Below are positions 54,881 to 63,264 of a stretch of 64,000 nt of DNA, in pieces. The stretch comes from Mesorhizobium sophorae (GTDB lineage: Bacteria; Pseudomonadota; Alphaproteobacteria; Rhizobiales; Rhizobiaceae): contig NZ_NNRI01000022.1 of NCBI RefSeq assembly GCF_002270415.1, positions 1,116,001 through 1,180,000 on the forward strand, in the 5' to 3' direction. Each line of letters opens with the position of its first letter. Position 1 is the stretch's first letter. The notes under the pieces were generated by a model that was given only the letters and a program-made list of their open reading frames with translations, did no database searches and was not told where the DNA came from. A program made the translations under genes and the position numbers.

Positions 54881-55237
54881 ATCCAGCCACGACACGCAAC
54901 CGGGGCTTGGGGCGATGTGGATCAAGCCGCATATTTAGCCGAGCGCGTGTTTCAGCGTTGATCGCTCCGTCCACCCAACTGCTCGTCCATGAGGAAGGAA
55001 GCATCGGGCTTGTTCGCGTGCGAATATTTCACCGGAACCTACAATCGAATAAACCAAGAGATTGGTAGTTCCCGCCTCGGCACCCACTCGCAAAAGAACT
55101 GACACCCGAATCGATATCCTCGCGACGGTCGAAATGGGCAGGGCGTAACGGCGGTTGCCGCGTCCGACCCTTATGCAGGTCGCCGCTTGGACGGCGCTTT
55201 CCGTGGCGACCAAGCATTCTCATGTCAGCCGGGGCTG
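54881..55237. other. Intergenic stretch without a recognisable gene
   Basis: Between otsB and the small minus-strand gene I see only short frames with no recognisable domain, ribosome site or repeat. The terminators of the two converging units are presumably here, but no clear hairpin stands out. Confidence 0.6.
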
Positions 55238-55405
55238 TCAATGAGTGCCTTTCACCTTTGCTTCGCGTAGAGCCTTGAGCTTGGTGGATTTCGCCCTCTG
55301 GTCCGCCCGCTCCGTGTCCGTAATTTCCTTTGAGGCGCGGTGCGTTTCGTCCCGACGCTGTTGGGTGTTGGTAACGCGTCGATCGGTCTTCGGCTGATCG
55401 GGCAT
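55238..55405 (-). CDS. Small basic stress protein, 55 residues, unknown function
   Basis: Short charged protein (MPDQPKTDRRVTNTQQRRDE, then ...ITDTERADQRAKSTKLKALR) rich in Arg, Lys, Asp and Glu and probably helical. It resembles small hypothetical proteins common in rhizobia. GGGAGG lies five bases before the ATG and an EcfG-type promoter 26 bases upstream, so it is a likely real gene despite its size. The pattern RA-x-x-x-A/K-x-T/S-x-x-LKxLR recurs in the 62953-63204 frame. The function is unknown. Confidence 0.72.
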   Translation of the reverse strand: MPDQPKTDRRVTNTQQRRDETHRASKEITDTERADQRAKSTKLKALREAKVKGTH

Positions 55406-55430
55406 TGCGGCCTCCCTGATTGGCCGAATA

Positions 55431-55456
55431 AACTCGAATCGTTAGATTGTGGTTCC
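55431..55456 (-). promoter_or_regulatory. EcfG-type promoter for the 55-residue gene
   Basis: On the minus strand GGAAC (55456-55452), 19 bases, TT (55432-55431); the -10 reads AGTT after a 17-base spacer. The gene starts 26 bases downstream, leaving a short leader containing the ribosome site. Confidence 0.6.
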
Positions 55457-55517
55457 GTCGAATTTTCTTTTTCCGGAACTACGCATGCTGATTGAATCGC
55501 GCCCCTACGGTCAGTGC

Positions 55518-55700
55518 ATGCGTTTGAAATTTGTCGCGCCTTTGATGCCTACCTTGGTGGAGAAGCCTCCCGAAGGCGACGGCATTCACGAGGTGAAGTC
55601 GACGGCTACCGCTCCCAGATATTCCATTGGCCTGAGCTATATCCGGTCGAGGCGAACCCGGAGCAAGAAGACCTTCATCGGGCCGTCCTCGAGCAGTGAC
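55518..55700 (+). pseudogene. Decayed ATP-dependent DNA ligase (LigD-type) fragment 1
   Basis: The reading MRLKFVAPLMPTLVEKPPEG, then DG-IHEVK, matches the start of the LigD adenylation domain (PPEGDxWIHEVKFDGYR). The tryptophan codon is missing and one base is lost after EVK; the next frame resumes DGYRSQI, so the KxDG adenylation site straddles a frameshift. Nothing clearly ligase-like follows beyond about 55640. It is a remnant and not functional. A second, separate remnant lies at 61195-61420. Confidence 0.7.
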
Positions 55701-55991
55701 CGTTGGCGTGATCGACCATTGCAAACTTTTATCCACTACGGTGCCGGCGCCGACAGCGTGACCTTAGTGGATGAACTTCCAATCTCCCGTTCCTGGCCGC
55801 TGATGGGCTCGACCTCACCTTTAATGCCGTCATGGATCTGGATTGCCAGTTCGTCTTGCACGGCATTACGACGGTCGCTTCTGGCGGCGCCGCACCCCTG
55901 ACGGCTCGCAATCTTCAATCGCGTCTCGTGGCAACCACCCCTCCGCCGCTCGTTGGCCAATGCTGGCTGATCCCAGCGCACCCCAGAACCT

Positions 55992-56024
55992 GCCCGCCCG
56001 TTCCCATTTCGGGTGGGCATTTTT
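55992..56024 (+). terminator. Terminator hairpin
   Basis: GCCCGCCCG (55992-56000) pairs with CGGGTGGGC (56010-56018) apart from one G-T pair, loop about nine bases, followed by ATTTTTCG. It is a good intrinsic terminator on the plus strand, but no intact plus-strand gene precedes it, so it probably ended a gene now decayed. Confidence 0.65.
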
Positions 56025-56106
56025 CGTTAAGCGTAGAAACTTTTTCAGGGAAGCGAAGTTGATGCGACAAGCTGCCGCTTTGGCAGCCTTAATTGGGAGA
56101 ATTGTC

Positions 56107-56394
56107 ATGAACCTGAAGATGCTCACGATGGGCGCGATGGCGCTTGCGATGATGACTGGTGCCGGACTTGCCGGCAGCACCACCGGAACGTCCGCGCTCG
56201 ATGACTCGGCGAAGATGTCGCCGTTCTTCACCGATGCCGGCATGAAAACATTGAGGTCGGAAGCGGATTTCAAGACCGCGTGGATGGCCATGAAACCCGA
56301 TGAACAGAAGGCTGTGTTGAAAGACTGCGGCGATAGCACGATTAACAAATCTCATGCAGATTTCTGCGCGATGGCAAAGATGATGGGCGGCTAG
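56107..56394 (+). CDS. Small exported protein of unknown function
   Basis: Protein of 95 residues with a Sec signal (MNLKMLTMGAMALAMMTGAGLAGS). The mature part contains SPFFTDAGMKTLRSEADFKTAWMAMKPDEQKAVLKDCGDSTINKSH-type sequence with two cysteines (KDCGD, DFCAM). GGGAGA precedes the ATG. I recognise it only as a type of short rhizobial secreted protein with no assigned role. Its neighbours are general-stress genes, but I see no EcfG site in front of it. Confidence 0.7.
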   Translation: MNLKMLTMGAMALAMMTGAGLAGSTTGTSALDDSAKMSPFFTDAGMKTLRSEADFKTAWMAMKPDEQKAVLKDCGDSTINKSHADFCAMAKMMGG

Positions 56395-56877
56395 GCCCGG
56401 CCGTCTGGCGGGCTTAGTGTCCACCTTCAGTTGACGGCGGCGTGCGCCTCGCGAAGGGTTTCTACAAATGCGCCGGCCGGCCGCTCGGAGATGGGTCGGC
56501 GTCGCGCCTAGGTACGCGGCGCCGATCGAATTCGACCACCCCTGCCGGCCATTCGATTTCAGCTTGGATTTTGCCTTCGAGTTGACCGCGTTTACCGGCG
56601 ATGCGATCAAGATCAGCATCAGGGAGTTAGCGTGTATCCATAAGCTGTCGCCCGCTTACGCCGCGACATCGCCGTAACCATACTCGGCCGCCGATTTGTG
56701 AGATCGACGGATTGCAACCAGATCGCCGATCGACCAATGCATCTGCCTGGCGGCGATGCGGGGCAGGAGATCCGGCAAGACCGGTTCGTGACGACGCGCG
56801 CGTGCTCTCTGAGATCCGTTCCTCCGGCGAGGCGGGAGTTACCCAGAGGGGACAGTGACAAATATTCTGCGAAGGCA
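56395..56877. other. Non-coding or decayed stretch
   Basis: About 480 bases with no convincing gene. A GCCCGGCC...GGCGGGC hairpin at roughly 56397-56414 may terminate the preceding gene. The short frames here lack homology that I can recognise and lack ribosome sites. Confidence 0.55.
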
Positions 56878-56902
56878 GGAACCGCATGCTTGGGGCGAAG
56901 TT
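56878..56902 (+). promoter_or_regulatory. EcfG-type general stress promoter
   Basis: GGAAC (56878-56882), 18 bases, TT (56901-56902), the -10 reading AGTT. The downstream gene starts with GTG at 56931, after AGGAGT at 56917-56922, so the leader is about 20 bases. The geometry is good. Confidence 0.65.
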
Positions 56903-56930
56903 CCACTCTACACAACAGGAGTGAAACATC

Positions 56931-57449
56931 GTGAACACGTCAGACACAAACGACTTTGCCGAATCTGGTCTTTCTAACGAGAATCAATGGCAGGCTGATG
57001 GCAACCGCGCCGGCAAAAGCAAGGAGGCGCTCGGCAGATTGAAGACGAGCGCGGCCGAGACAGCCACCCACCTGAAAAGCGCTGCGGCCTCAGTGTCGAC
57101 AGACGCTAAGGACTATGCCGGCTCTGTCGCTTCCGACGCCGCTGGTGCGTTCAAGGAAGCGGTCGAGTCCAACAAGACTGCCGGAGCCGATGCGATTGCC
57201 AACATCGCGCACTCCGTCAAGGAGGCCGCTGACGGGATCGAAAAACAATCGCCTCAGGTCGCGAGCATGGTGCGAAGTGCAGCGGAAGGTGTGGAACGGA
57301 TCTCCACCGACGTCAGGGACCGCAACGTCGGCGAACTGCTCGACTCCGTTACGAAATTCGCGCAGCGCCAACCGGCGGCGTTCTTTGGAGTCGGGATCCT
57401 CGCCGGCGTGATGCTGACCCGCCTCATGCGAAGCTCGGATCGTTCCTGA
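56931..57449 (+). CDS. ElaB/YqjD-like stress protein
   Basis: Protein of 172 residues made of a long alanine-rich amphipathic helix region (KEALGRLKTSAAETATHLKSAAASVSTDAKDYAG...) and one C-terminal membrane segment (PAAFFGVGILAGVMLTRLMRSS). This layout matches YqjD/ElaB and rhizobial nutrient-deprivation-induced proteins, which sit in the inner membrane. The start is GTG with AGGAGT eight bases upstream. It has an EcfG-type promoter and is followed after 12 bases by a holin-type gene, presumably in one operon. Confidence 0.8.
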   Translation: MNTSDTNDFAESGLSNENQWQADGNRAGKSKEALGRLKTSAAETATHLKSAAASVSTDAKDYAGSVASDAAGAFKEAVESNKTAGADAIANIAHSVKEAADGIEKQSPQVASMVRSAAEGVERISTDVRDRNVGELLDSVTKFAQRQPAAFFGVGILAGVMLTRLMRSSDRS

Positions 57450-57461
57450 GAGGCTTGCTAG

Positions 57462-57860
57462 ATGGATGATGGTATCGATCGCCGGCCCTTCGGCAGCATC
57501 GTCAACGAAGCGCTCGAAAAATTCGCGTCGTTGATCCGCTTGGATTTGCGCCTGCTAGAGGCGGAAATGAAGAGCAAGACTTCCACAATCGTCTCGTCCG
57601 GCGCCTGTGGGATAGCGGCTGTTGCCCTGTTTGTCTTGGCATCGTTTGCCATGGTCCAATTCTTGATTCTGGTGATGATTCATCTTGGCATCAGCCCCAT
57701 AGTCGCCTGCTTGGCAGTTGGCATCGTCTTGTTTGGCGGAGGTTTGCTCTCCCTTCACCTAGCCCGCTTGATGCACGGCGATCGGCTTTCGGCGGCCTGC
57801 ATGGCGATCTGGCCGCCCTTGGGGTGCATTTTGACAAGCCTCGTCGGGCGCCGGCGATGA
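57462..57860 (+). CDS. Phage holin family / YqjE-like membrane protein
   Basis: Membrane protein of 132 residues with a short cytosolic helix (IVNEALEKFASLIRLDLRLLEAEMKSK) and two hydrophobic segments (GIAAVALFVLASFAMVQFLILVMI and PIVACLAVGIVLFGGGLLSL), the DUF1469/YqjE pattern. The C-terminal tail (ACMAIWPPLGCILTSLVGRRR) is unlike the usual charged tail and may have been altered by the adjacent insertion sequence, which starts within about 75 bases. In many rhizobia this gene stands between the ElaB-like and DUF3618-like genes, as it would here without the insertion. Confidence 0.8.
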   Translation: MDDGIDRRPFGSIVNEALEKFASLIRLDLRLLEAEMKSKTSTIVSSGACGIAAVALFVLASFAMVQFLILVMIHLGISPIVACLAVGIVLFGGGLLSLHLARLMHGDRLSAACMAIWPPLGCILTSLVGRRR

Positions 57861-57869
57861 TCCGTCGTG

Positions 57870-59370
57870 ACGGAAGGCGGGGGTTTGCGGGTTGAGGTCG
57901 GCGGGTTTGTTTCGGGACGTCTGCGCCCCATCGTTTATGTCGCGAGTTGCGGGATGCGGCTGAGGACGATGCGCAGAATACGCTGGTCGGGGCAGGATGT
58001 CGGCAGGTGCAGACGGATCTGGGTTTTCATCTCGACCACGCGGGCGGCGATCTTGATGAGGCGCAATCGCAGCGTGTCGAATTGGGCGACGGCAAAGCTC
58101 GAGCGTTTCGGCATCGCGGCGCGCAGGCCCCACATCAGCCAGTAGGCGCCGGCATGCAGGAACAGCCGGAACTGGTTGGCCGTCGCTCTTGTGCAGGATG
58201 TGCGGTCGGCGGCGAGATGCGTCTTCCACGACTTGATGTGGTTCTCGGCAGCGCCGCGCCGGCAGTAGACATCCTCGTAGAGCGCCTTGGCCTTGCCACT
58301 TGCAAGGTTGGTGACGATGAAGCGGGTATCGGCACCTTGGGCGCCGACCTCGACGCGGGCGATGATGCGCTCTACGCGGCTCCAACTGGCGGCGCCATCC
58401 AGGAACTCCTTGAAGCGGCGGACCTTGTTCGTCTTCGATGACACTTCAAAACGCGCCATCGTGCTGCTCTCCAGGTCCGCGACATGCTTGCGCAGGGTCG
58501 TGGTGGGCGCCACGCCGAGGATGAAGTCGACATCGTTGGCGCGGCACCAGTCGATGACCTGCGGACTACAATAGTGGCTGTCGGCCCGGATCAGGATGCG
58601 GATGTTCGGCCAATTGCTGCGGATCGCCCGCACCAGGCGGCGCAGGTGGGGGCGGATTTCTGCCCCGCTCGGCCGCTTCGCTGGTCGCAGGACCGCACCG
58701 ACGAACCGGCCGTCGCCATCGAACACAACAATCGGCTGGAAGCCGTATTCGTCGTGATGGGCATTGAACAGGCGGAGCTGCTGGCCGCCATGCACGGCGT
58801 CAAAAGTGTCGTCAATGTCGAGCACGATCCGCTTCGGAACCTGGCGGAAGGAAGCGCAATAGAGGTCGACCATCGCACGGCCCATAACGACCAGTTCCCG
58901 CACGCCAGGCAGGTTCTCCAGCCGGCACATCGTCGATTGAGAGGCCAGATCCCGACCCGAAGGCAGCGCATCCTGGGCCATCTTGAAGATCGGATCGCAG
59001 CGCAGCCGGTTGGCGTCGTTGCCATCCTCATAACCGGCGGCGATCATCTTCATGCGAAAGCCGATCATGTCCGCCAGGCTGTGGATGATCTGGTCCGGGC
59101 GGCGCGGATCGTCGATGCAACGCGCCACACGGTCGGCCACACGCAGCCGCTTTTCCACCTCGGCCAGAGCCAGAACACCACTGTTCGAGGACAACATGCC
59201 GCCGTCAAAACGGGCGACGACGGACTTGCCGCCGACTGATGACAAACCGCTCAGCGGCAGCGTAAGATCATTCATGGCGGGTGTGGTCTCCGGGAAATGG
59301 TTCGGATCGGCTTAAGCAACCAAATCCTACGTCATTTCAACGGCTTGCACCACATCCGCCAACCTCCATG
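57870..59370 (-). mobile_element. IS1380-family insertion sequence, ends not resolved
   Basis: The element contains the single transposase gene at 57935-59275. I could not identify the terminal inverted repeats or a target duplication by eye, so the limits given are rough. It lies between the holin-like gene and the DUF3618-like gene, apparently splitting a stress operon. Confidence 0.6.
57935..59275 (-). CDS. IS1380-family transposase
   Basis: Complete transposase of 446 residues. The DDE-type domain is seen in KRIVLDIDDTFDAVHGGQQL (first Asp), NIRILIRADSHYCSPQVIDWCRANDVDFILG (second Asp) and CRRGAAENHIKSWK (Glu). The family N-terminus (SVVARFDGGMLSSNSGVLALAEVEKRL) is also typical. No frameshift or stop interrupts it, so the element may still be mobile or inserted recently. 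Confidence 0.93.
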   Translation of the reverse strand: MNDLTLPLSGLSSVGGKSVVARFDGGMLSSNSGVLALAEVEKRLRVADRVARCIDDPRRPDQIIHSLADMIGFRMKMIAAGYEDGNDANRLRCDPIFKMAQDALPSGRDLASQSTMCRLENLPGVRELVVMGRAMVDLYCASFRQVPKRIVLDIDDTFDAVHGGQQLRLFNAHHDEYGFQPIVVFDGDGRFVGAVLRPAKRPSGAEIRPHLRRLVRAIRSNWPNIRILIRADSHYCSPQVIDWCRANDVDFILGVAPTTTLRKHVADLESSTMARFEVSSKTNKVRRFKEFLDGAASWSRVERIIARVEVGAQGADTRFIVTNLASGKAKALYEDVYCRRGAAENHIKSWKTHLAADRTSCTRATANQFRLFLHAGAYWLMWGLRAAMPKRSSFAVAQFDTLRLRLIKIAARVVEMKTQIRLHLPTSCPDQRILRIVLSRIPQLAT

Positions 59371-59478
59371 AATTTTCCGGGCTAGCGAAGCGGGCGCTTA
59401 TCGGCTGGACCATCACTCCCATCGAGACCGTAAATCAGGTGCGCAGCGATATAGCCGCATTGAAGCAGGGGATACGCT

Positions 59479-60147
59479 ATGGCACCACACAACGATGACC
59501 TCGACGAGATCATGGCGCAAAGCCGCGTCGAACGGCAGGCCCTGTTCGGGCCGGTCAGTGAAATAAGCCGCCGCCTGCAACCCCGGCATTTGGTCGACGT
59601 GACTACGCGGTATGCCAAGGACAAGGTAGCCGAGGCGGTGAGTGGTGTGTCAGACGCCATCAAAGAAAACGGCGGCACTGTGGCTGCAGTAGCACTCGGC
59701 GCGGTGGCGGTATTTGATGCGGGCAGAAGAAGTGTTGGCAGCCGCACACCGCCGACGAACCCCAATGGATTTCCTTTGGCGAGTGAAACACATCTTGGAC
59801 CAAAAGGCCCGGGCGGGGCGACCATTCCAAGGCGCTCGCGACCGCCCGTCACCAACGCCGCTCGGACCAAGGTGCTCGCCGGTTCAGTTGGAGGGCTGTT
59901 GATTGGCCACGTGATTGGCCGGGCGTTTGATCCAACCGCAACAGAACGTGAGCTGTTCGGGAAAGCGTCGGGCGAAGCCCAGGACGTGGCCGCCGAATTT
60001 GTCAGTCAGCATTTGCACGGCGCAAAGCTTGTAGCGGCCCAGGCCTTCGGTTTTGCAAGATACTCCGCCGCGTTCCTGGCCATAATGGCGGCGGTGAGCG
60101 ATCATTTCGGTCGCTCGGAGGATAGCGGCGATCCGCCCACTCACTGA
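59479..60147 (+). CDS. DUF3618-like membrane-associated stress protein
   Basis: Protein of 222 residues beginning MAPHNDDLDEIMAQSRVERQ with the DUF3618-like pattern (VSEISRRLQPRHLVDVTTRYAKDKV) and a hydrophobic stretch (GGTVAAVALGAVAVF). A Pro/Gly-rich linker follows, then a second weakly hydrophobic region (VLAGSVGGLLIGHVIGRAF). AGGGG precedes the ATG. Genes of this type usually follow ElaB-like and holin-like genes; here the IS1380 element intervenes and no promoter of its own is evident. The function is unknown, probably envelope stress. Confidence 0.72.
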   Translation: MAPHNDDLDEIMAQSRVERQALFGPVSEISRRLQPRHLVDVTTRYAKDKVAEAVSGVSDAIKENGGTVAAVALGAVAVFDAGRRSVGSRTPPTNPNGFPLASETHLGPKGPGGATIPRRSRPPVTNAARTKVLAGSVGGLLIGHVIGRAFDPTATERELFGKASGEAQDVAAEFVSQHLHGAKLVAAQAFGFARYSAAFLAIMAAVSDHFGRSEDSGDPPTH

Positions 60148-60262
60148 TTCAAGCGTGTAGCAACCACGCCTTCGGTAGCGCGCCGAAAACGCATGGCCCG
60201 GCTCGATCGTGGCGAATGGGTCGTGGCGGATCCAGCCCGGTTCTTCCACGGTCAACGCCGCA

Positions 60263-61075
60263 TTACTTGGCCCATTGCGGCACGCGCAGCAGGTCACGCA
60301 GGTGGATCGGTAAGCTGGGCGAAGCGCCCAATTCGACGCAACTCGCCTCCCATCGCCCAAGATAATCGCCGATTGGCAGACCGGTGCGGCCCGACCAGCG
60401 GTTGAGTGCGCCCAGCGCCTCGACGCAATCCGGCGCGCGGTCGTATTCGGCAAGGATGGTCACAGACATCGCCCGGGCGAACGGATTGAGGGCGGGCATC
60501 TCGATCTCGCCGCGATGGTCGGCGAACCACGCCGCGGCGTCGCGCGTCAGCCCCTGGCTGTCGGCGAGCGCGGAATAGCCTCGGGTGATATTCTCGCGGT
60601 ACGCGGCAATGGCATCGCCGAAAGCGTTGTCGCCGGCGAACGGCGGGTTCTCCTTCCAGTCCTTCGCCAGGCGCCCCAGGCCGCGCAGCGAGAATGCTTC
60701 AACCATGGCTTCCTCGAGCCACTGGCAGGGCGTTGCCGGCTTGGCATCCGGCTGCCAGCTATTAGCAAACACGTGGCCGAGCTCGTGTCCGAACTGGTAG
60801 GTTAGCTTCGACCAATCGCGCTCCCCGATGTCGACAATGATCCAGGCCATGCTGCTGCCGTCGGGATGCAGCCAGACCGCCGGCGTGCCGGACGTGTGCT
60901 CGTCGACACGCAGGCGCGTCGGCTGGCGGTCGGAGAGCAGGCGGACGCCATCAAGGCATGCATGCCGCATGCGCTCGACGACCTGATCAGCCGCGCCCTC
61001 CAGCATGCGGCCCCAGTCGCCGGCCAGCTCGATGGGAGCGGTGAGGAGGATATTTGAAGTTTCCGTCATCGTCAT
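60263..61075 (-). CDS. Putative zinc metallopeptidase (HExxH)
   Basis: Protein of 270 residues with a gluzincin-like site: His97-Glu98-Leu-Gly-His101 in TYQFGHELGHVFANSW and a downstream Glu in CQWLEEAMVEAFSLRGLG near 121-122 as likely third ligand. There is no signal peptide, so it is probably cytosolic. GAGGAA lies just upstream of the two possible ATGs (61075 or 61069). I do not recognise the family beyond the zincin fold. It is flanked by stress genes and decayed DNA. Confidence 0.75.
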   Translation of the reverse strand: MTMTETSNILLTAPIELAGDWGRMLEGAADQVVERMRHACLDGVRLLSDRQPTRLRVDEHTSGTPAVWLHPDGSSMAWIIVDIGERDWSKLTYQFGHELGHVFANSWQPDAKPATPCQWLEEAMVEAFSLRGLGRLAKDWKENPPFAGDNAFGDAIAAYRENITRGYSALADSQGLTRDAAAWFADHRGEIEMPALNPFARAMSVTILAEYDRAPDCVEALGALNRWSGRTGLPIGDYLGRWEASCVELGASPSLPIHLRDLLRVPQWAK

Positions 61076-61194
61076 CGGTTCCTCGCCGCTCTTTTGCTAA
61101 TGCGCAACGCCCGACCGGCCTCTTTTGTTGCAGTCTCCGGTCTTGGAACCATTTTAGCCAAAGCTGATTGAACCGCGTTTTCGTGGGGCAGTTC

Positions 61195-61420
61195 ATGCGT
61201 ATGACGTTCATTAAGCCGTTGGTGCCGATCCTGGTGGAGAAGCCACCTTGGGCGACGAGTGGATTCATGCGTTCGGACGGGTACTGATCGCAGATCATTA
61301 TCGACCACCACTTCGAATTTTCACCCGCTACGGCCTCAACTGGACCACGAAGTATCGAAGCCTGAATCGGCGCGGTTAAGGCTCGGGCTCGAAAATGCCA
61401 TCATCGATAGTGAAGCCGGC
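61195..61420 (+). pseudogene. Decayed ATP-dependent DNA ligase (LigD-type) fragment 2
   Basis: MRMTFIKPLVPILVEKPP, then GDEWIHA, then across shifting frames DGY, QIIIDHHFEF, FTRYGLNWTTKYRSLN and finally ENAIIDSEA reproduce the order of the LigD adenylation domain (WIHEVKFDGYR ... FTRNGLDW ... AIIDGE). Several single-base losses break it and the KxDG lysine region is destroyed. The 60 bases before it share GCTGATTGAA and other blocks with the same region ahead of fragment 1. Homology stops near 61420, where an HlyD-type sequence begins. Confidence 0.72.
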
Positions 61421-62439
61421 CGGAAATAATCAGCGAGGATCTCAATCGAGCAACCGTTCGTCTTGCGCGATTGGAGGCTGAGCGGCAGGGGCTGCCGGAA
61501 CTACAGCTTCCAGCCAGCCTGCGGGCGCGCACGAGCGATCCGGAACTGGCCGCACTTATCAGCGGCGAACGTGCCCTGTTCGAAAGCCGTGCAACCGCGC
61601 TGACAGGTCAGAAGGCACAGTTGCAAAGCCGCTCAAAGCAACTCGAACGTCAGATCGATGGACTAAAGGCACAGCAGGCTGCGGTAGACGAGTCTGTTGG
61701 CCTCCTTAACGGGGATCCTGCCGATGTCGAGGCGCTTTATAAGAAGAAGCTGGTTTCCAAAGACAGGCTGAGCACCGCCCGATTGGATGCAACTCGGGCT
61801 CGCGGAGAGTCGGGACGGCTTGCTGCTGCCGTCGCTGAGGCGCAAGCCAAGATCAGCGAGACCGGGTTGCAGATCCTCCAACTCGACGAACAACAACGCA
61901 GCGAGGTGACGAGCGAACTTCGTGAAACGGAAGCCAAGCAGACGGAACTTAGTGAGCGCAAGATCGTGGCGGATGATGAGCTCGCCAAAACAGATATCCG
62001 CGCCTCACAGTCAGGCACGGTACAGGAATCTTCAGTCCACACTGTTGGCGGCGTCGGCCCCGGGGAAGTGCTTATGATGATTGTCCCCGATGCTGACAAT
62101 CTCGTCGTGGACGCCTTGATTCCTCCGTCGTGCATAGATGACGTCCGCCCCGGTCAACCGGTGTCGATCCGTTTCCCCGCTTTCGATGCAGGGACGACAC
62201 CGACATGCCGAGGTTCGGTCAAGCGCATCTCGGCAGACCTGATTAGGGATCAGCAACGGCAGCTCTCCTATTTCTCGGCGCGGATCAATGTTGAAAACAA
62301 GGCGGCTTGCTTGACGGAGGCCAAGGTTCTCAAGCCAGGTATGCCTGCCGAAGTGCACATAAGCACTGACGAACGCAGCGTCTGGTCCTATTTGCTGAAG
62401 CCTCTTACGGATCAGATATCGAGGGCCTTCCGCCAATGA
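61414..62439 (+). pseudogene. HlyD-family type I secretion adaptor lacking its 5' end
   Basis: The frame opens after an in-frame TGA at 61411 and HlyD homology starts at once with SEDLNRATVRLARLEAERQG. The coiled-coil hairpin (QSRSKQLERQIDGLKAQQAAVDESVGLL ...) and the beta-barrel half (IRASQSGTVQESSVHTVGGVGPGEVLMMIVPD, SCIDDVRPGQPVSIRFPAF, DQQRQLSYFSARINVE) are intact to the end. The N-terminal cytoplasmic tail, membrane helix and first lipoyl half, about 100 residues, are missing. A TTG at 61471 could start translation but would give an unanchored protein. It directly abuts LigD fragment 2. No partner ABC transporter is nearby. Confidence 0.78.
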
Positions 62440-62667
62440 AGCGGCGGGAATTCTAAGCTGATCTTGACGCTCACCTCCCGCCGGAGTGCCGACGCAGGCG
62501 AGCATTTCTAACGCTCCTTTGTCCACATACGAGGGAGTGCAAGAAAGCGATCCTCAATGTCTTCGCGATTGCCCTGCACTCGGTCGAGCGGCCCGACAGC
62601 CATCTGGAGGGACCATTCTGACAGCCGGACCCACCGGCTGTTAGGTGCGTCATGCGTGCCGGCTGGG

Positions 62668-62913
62668 TCAGTATGTCCTTCGCCGACGGAATCGCAACAT
62701 TCGAACGAAGACCGAGTTCCTCGCGAGACCGTTGCTTGCGGCCATCACGAAGCTGGTAGCGGTCCTCGGTAGCCCAAAATGGGCTGTTATTGAGCCGTCT
62801 TCATCCCTTTGGAGGATGACGAGCGCCAAGGTCTCTGGGATCTGATAGTACTTAAAGTCGCCTGGGGCGCCCAAAGCTTGGCGAATTGGCCGCTTCAAAT
62901 TCCCGACCGGCAC
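62668..62913 (-). CDS. Possible small protein of unknown function
   Basis: Open frame of 81 codons beginning with GTG. Composition favours the minus strand (YYQIPETLALVILQRDEDGS, then ITAHFGLPR), while the opposite frame looks like an antisense shadow. No ribosome site or known domain is visible. It may be a decayed gene. Confidence 0.25.
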   Translation of the reverse strand: MPVGNLKRPIRQALGAPGDFKYYQIPETLALVILQRDEDGSITAHFGLPRTATSFVMAASNGLARNSVFVRMLRFRRRRTY

Positions 62914-62952
62914 GAGATGCTACGCTCGCATTTCCTTTGGAATGGTCAAGAG

Positions 62953-63204
62953 ATGAGCTGGTTTAAAGATACGGAAATTCGTCGGTCTGCGAAGACTGTG
63001 ACTGAGGCCCAACGCGCCGAACGCGCCGACAAAACGGCCCGATTGAAATTGCTTCGCACTGGATTACTGGTGCCGGAGCTTGATTTCGAATTTTCGTTCA
63101 CGGAGGAGATAGATTGCTCTCTGGTTATTGCGGCATTCACCGATCCTAGGGAGACGGCCCCAGGTCCATCTCGGTCTAGATCCATCCGCAGTCTACATCG
63201 CTGA
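62953..63204 (+). CDS. Possible small charged protein, degenerate end
   Basis: From ATG 62953 the frame reads MSWFKDTEIRRSAKTVTEAQ, then RAERADKTARLKLLR, similar in pattern to the 55-residue gene at 55238-55405. After about residue 40 the sequence loses that character, so the gene probably lost its natural stop. No strong ribosome site is present. Confidence 0.35.
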   Translation: MSWFKDTEIRRSAKTVTEAQRAERADKTARLKLLRTGLLVPELDFEFSFTEEIDCSLVIAAFTDPRETAPGPSRSRSIRSLHR

Positions 63205-63264
63205 TCAAAAAGATATCGATGAGCTCGTTTTCTCCTCGATTGGAGCCAGAACATCCGGACCGGC

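Noticed and set aside
55736..56020. 94-codon minus-strand frame
   Set aside because: Some coding-like composition (AVQDELAIQIHDGIKGEVEP) but no ribosome site or known domain, and it runs through a plus-strand terminator.
57870..59370. Terminal inverted repeats of the IS1380 element
   Set aside because: I compared both flanks by eye and found no convincing match, so no exact ends are claimed.
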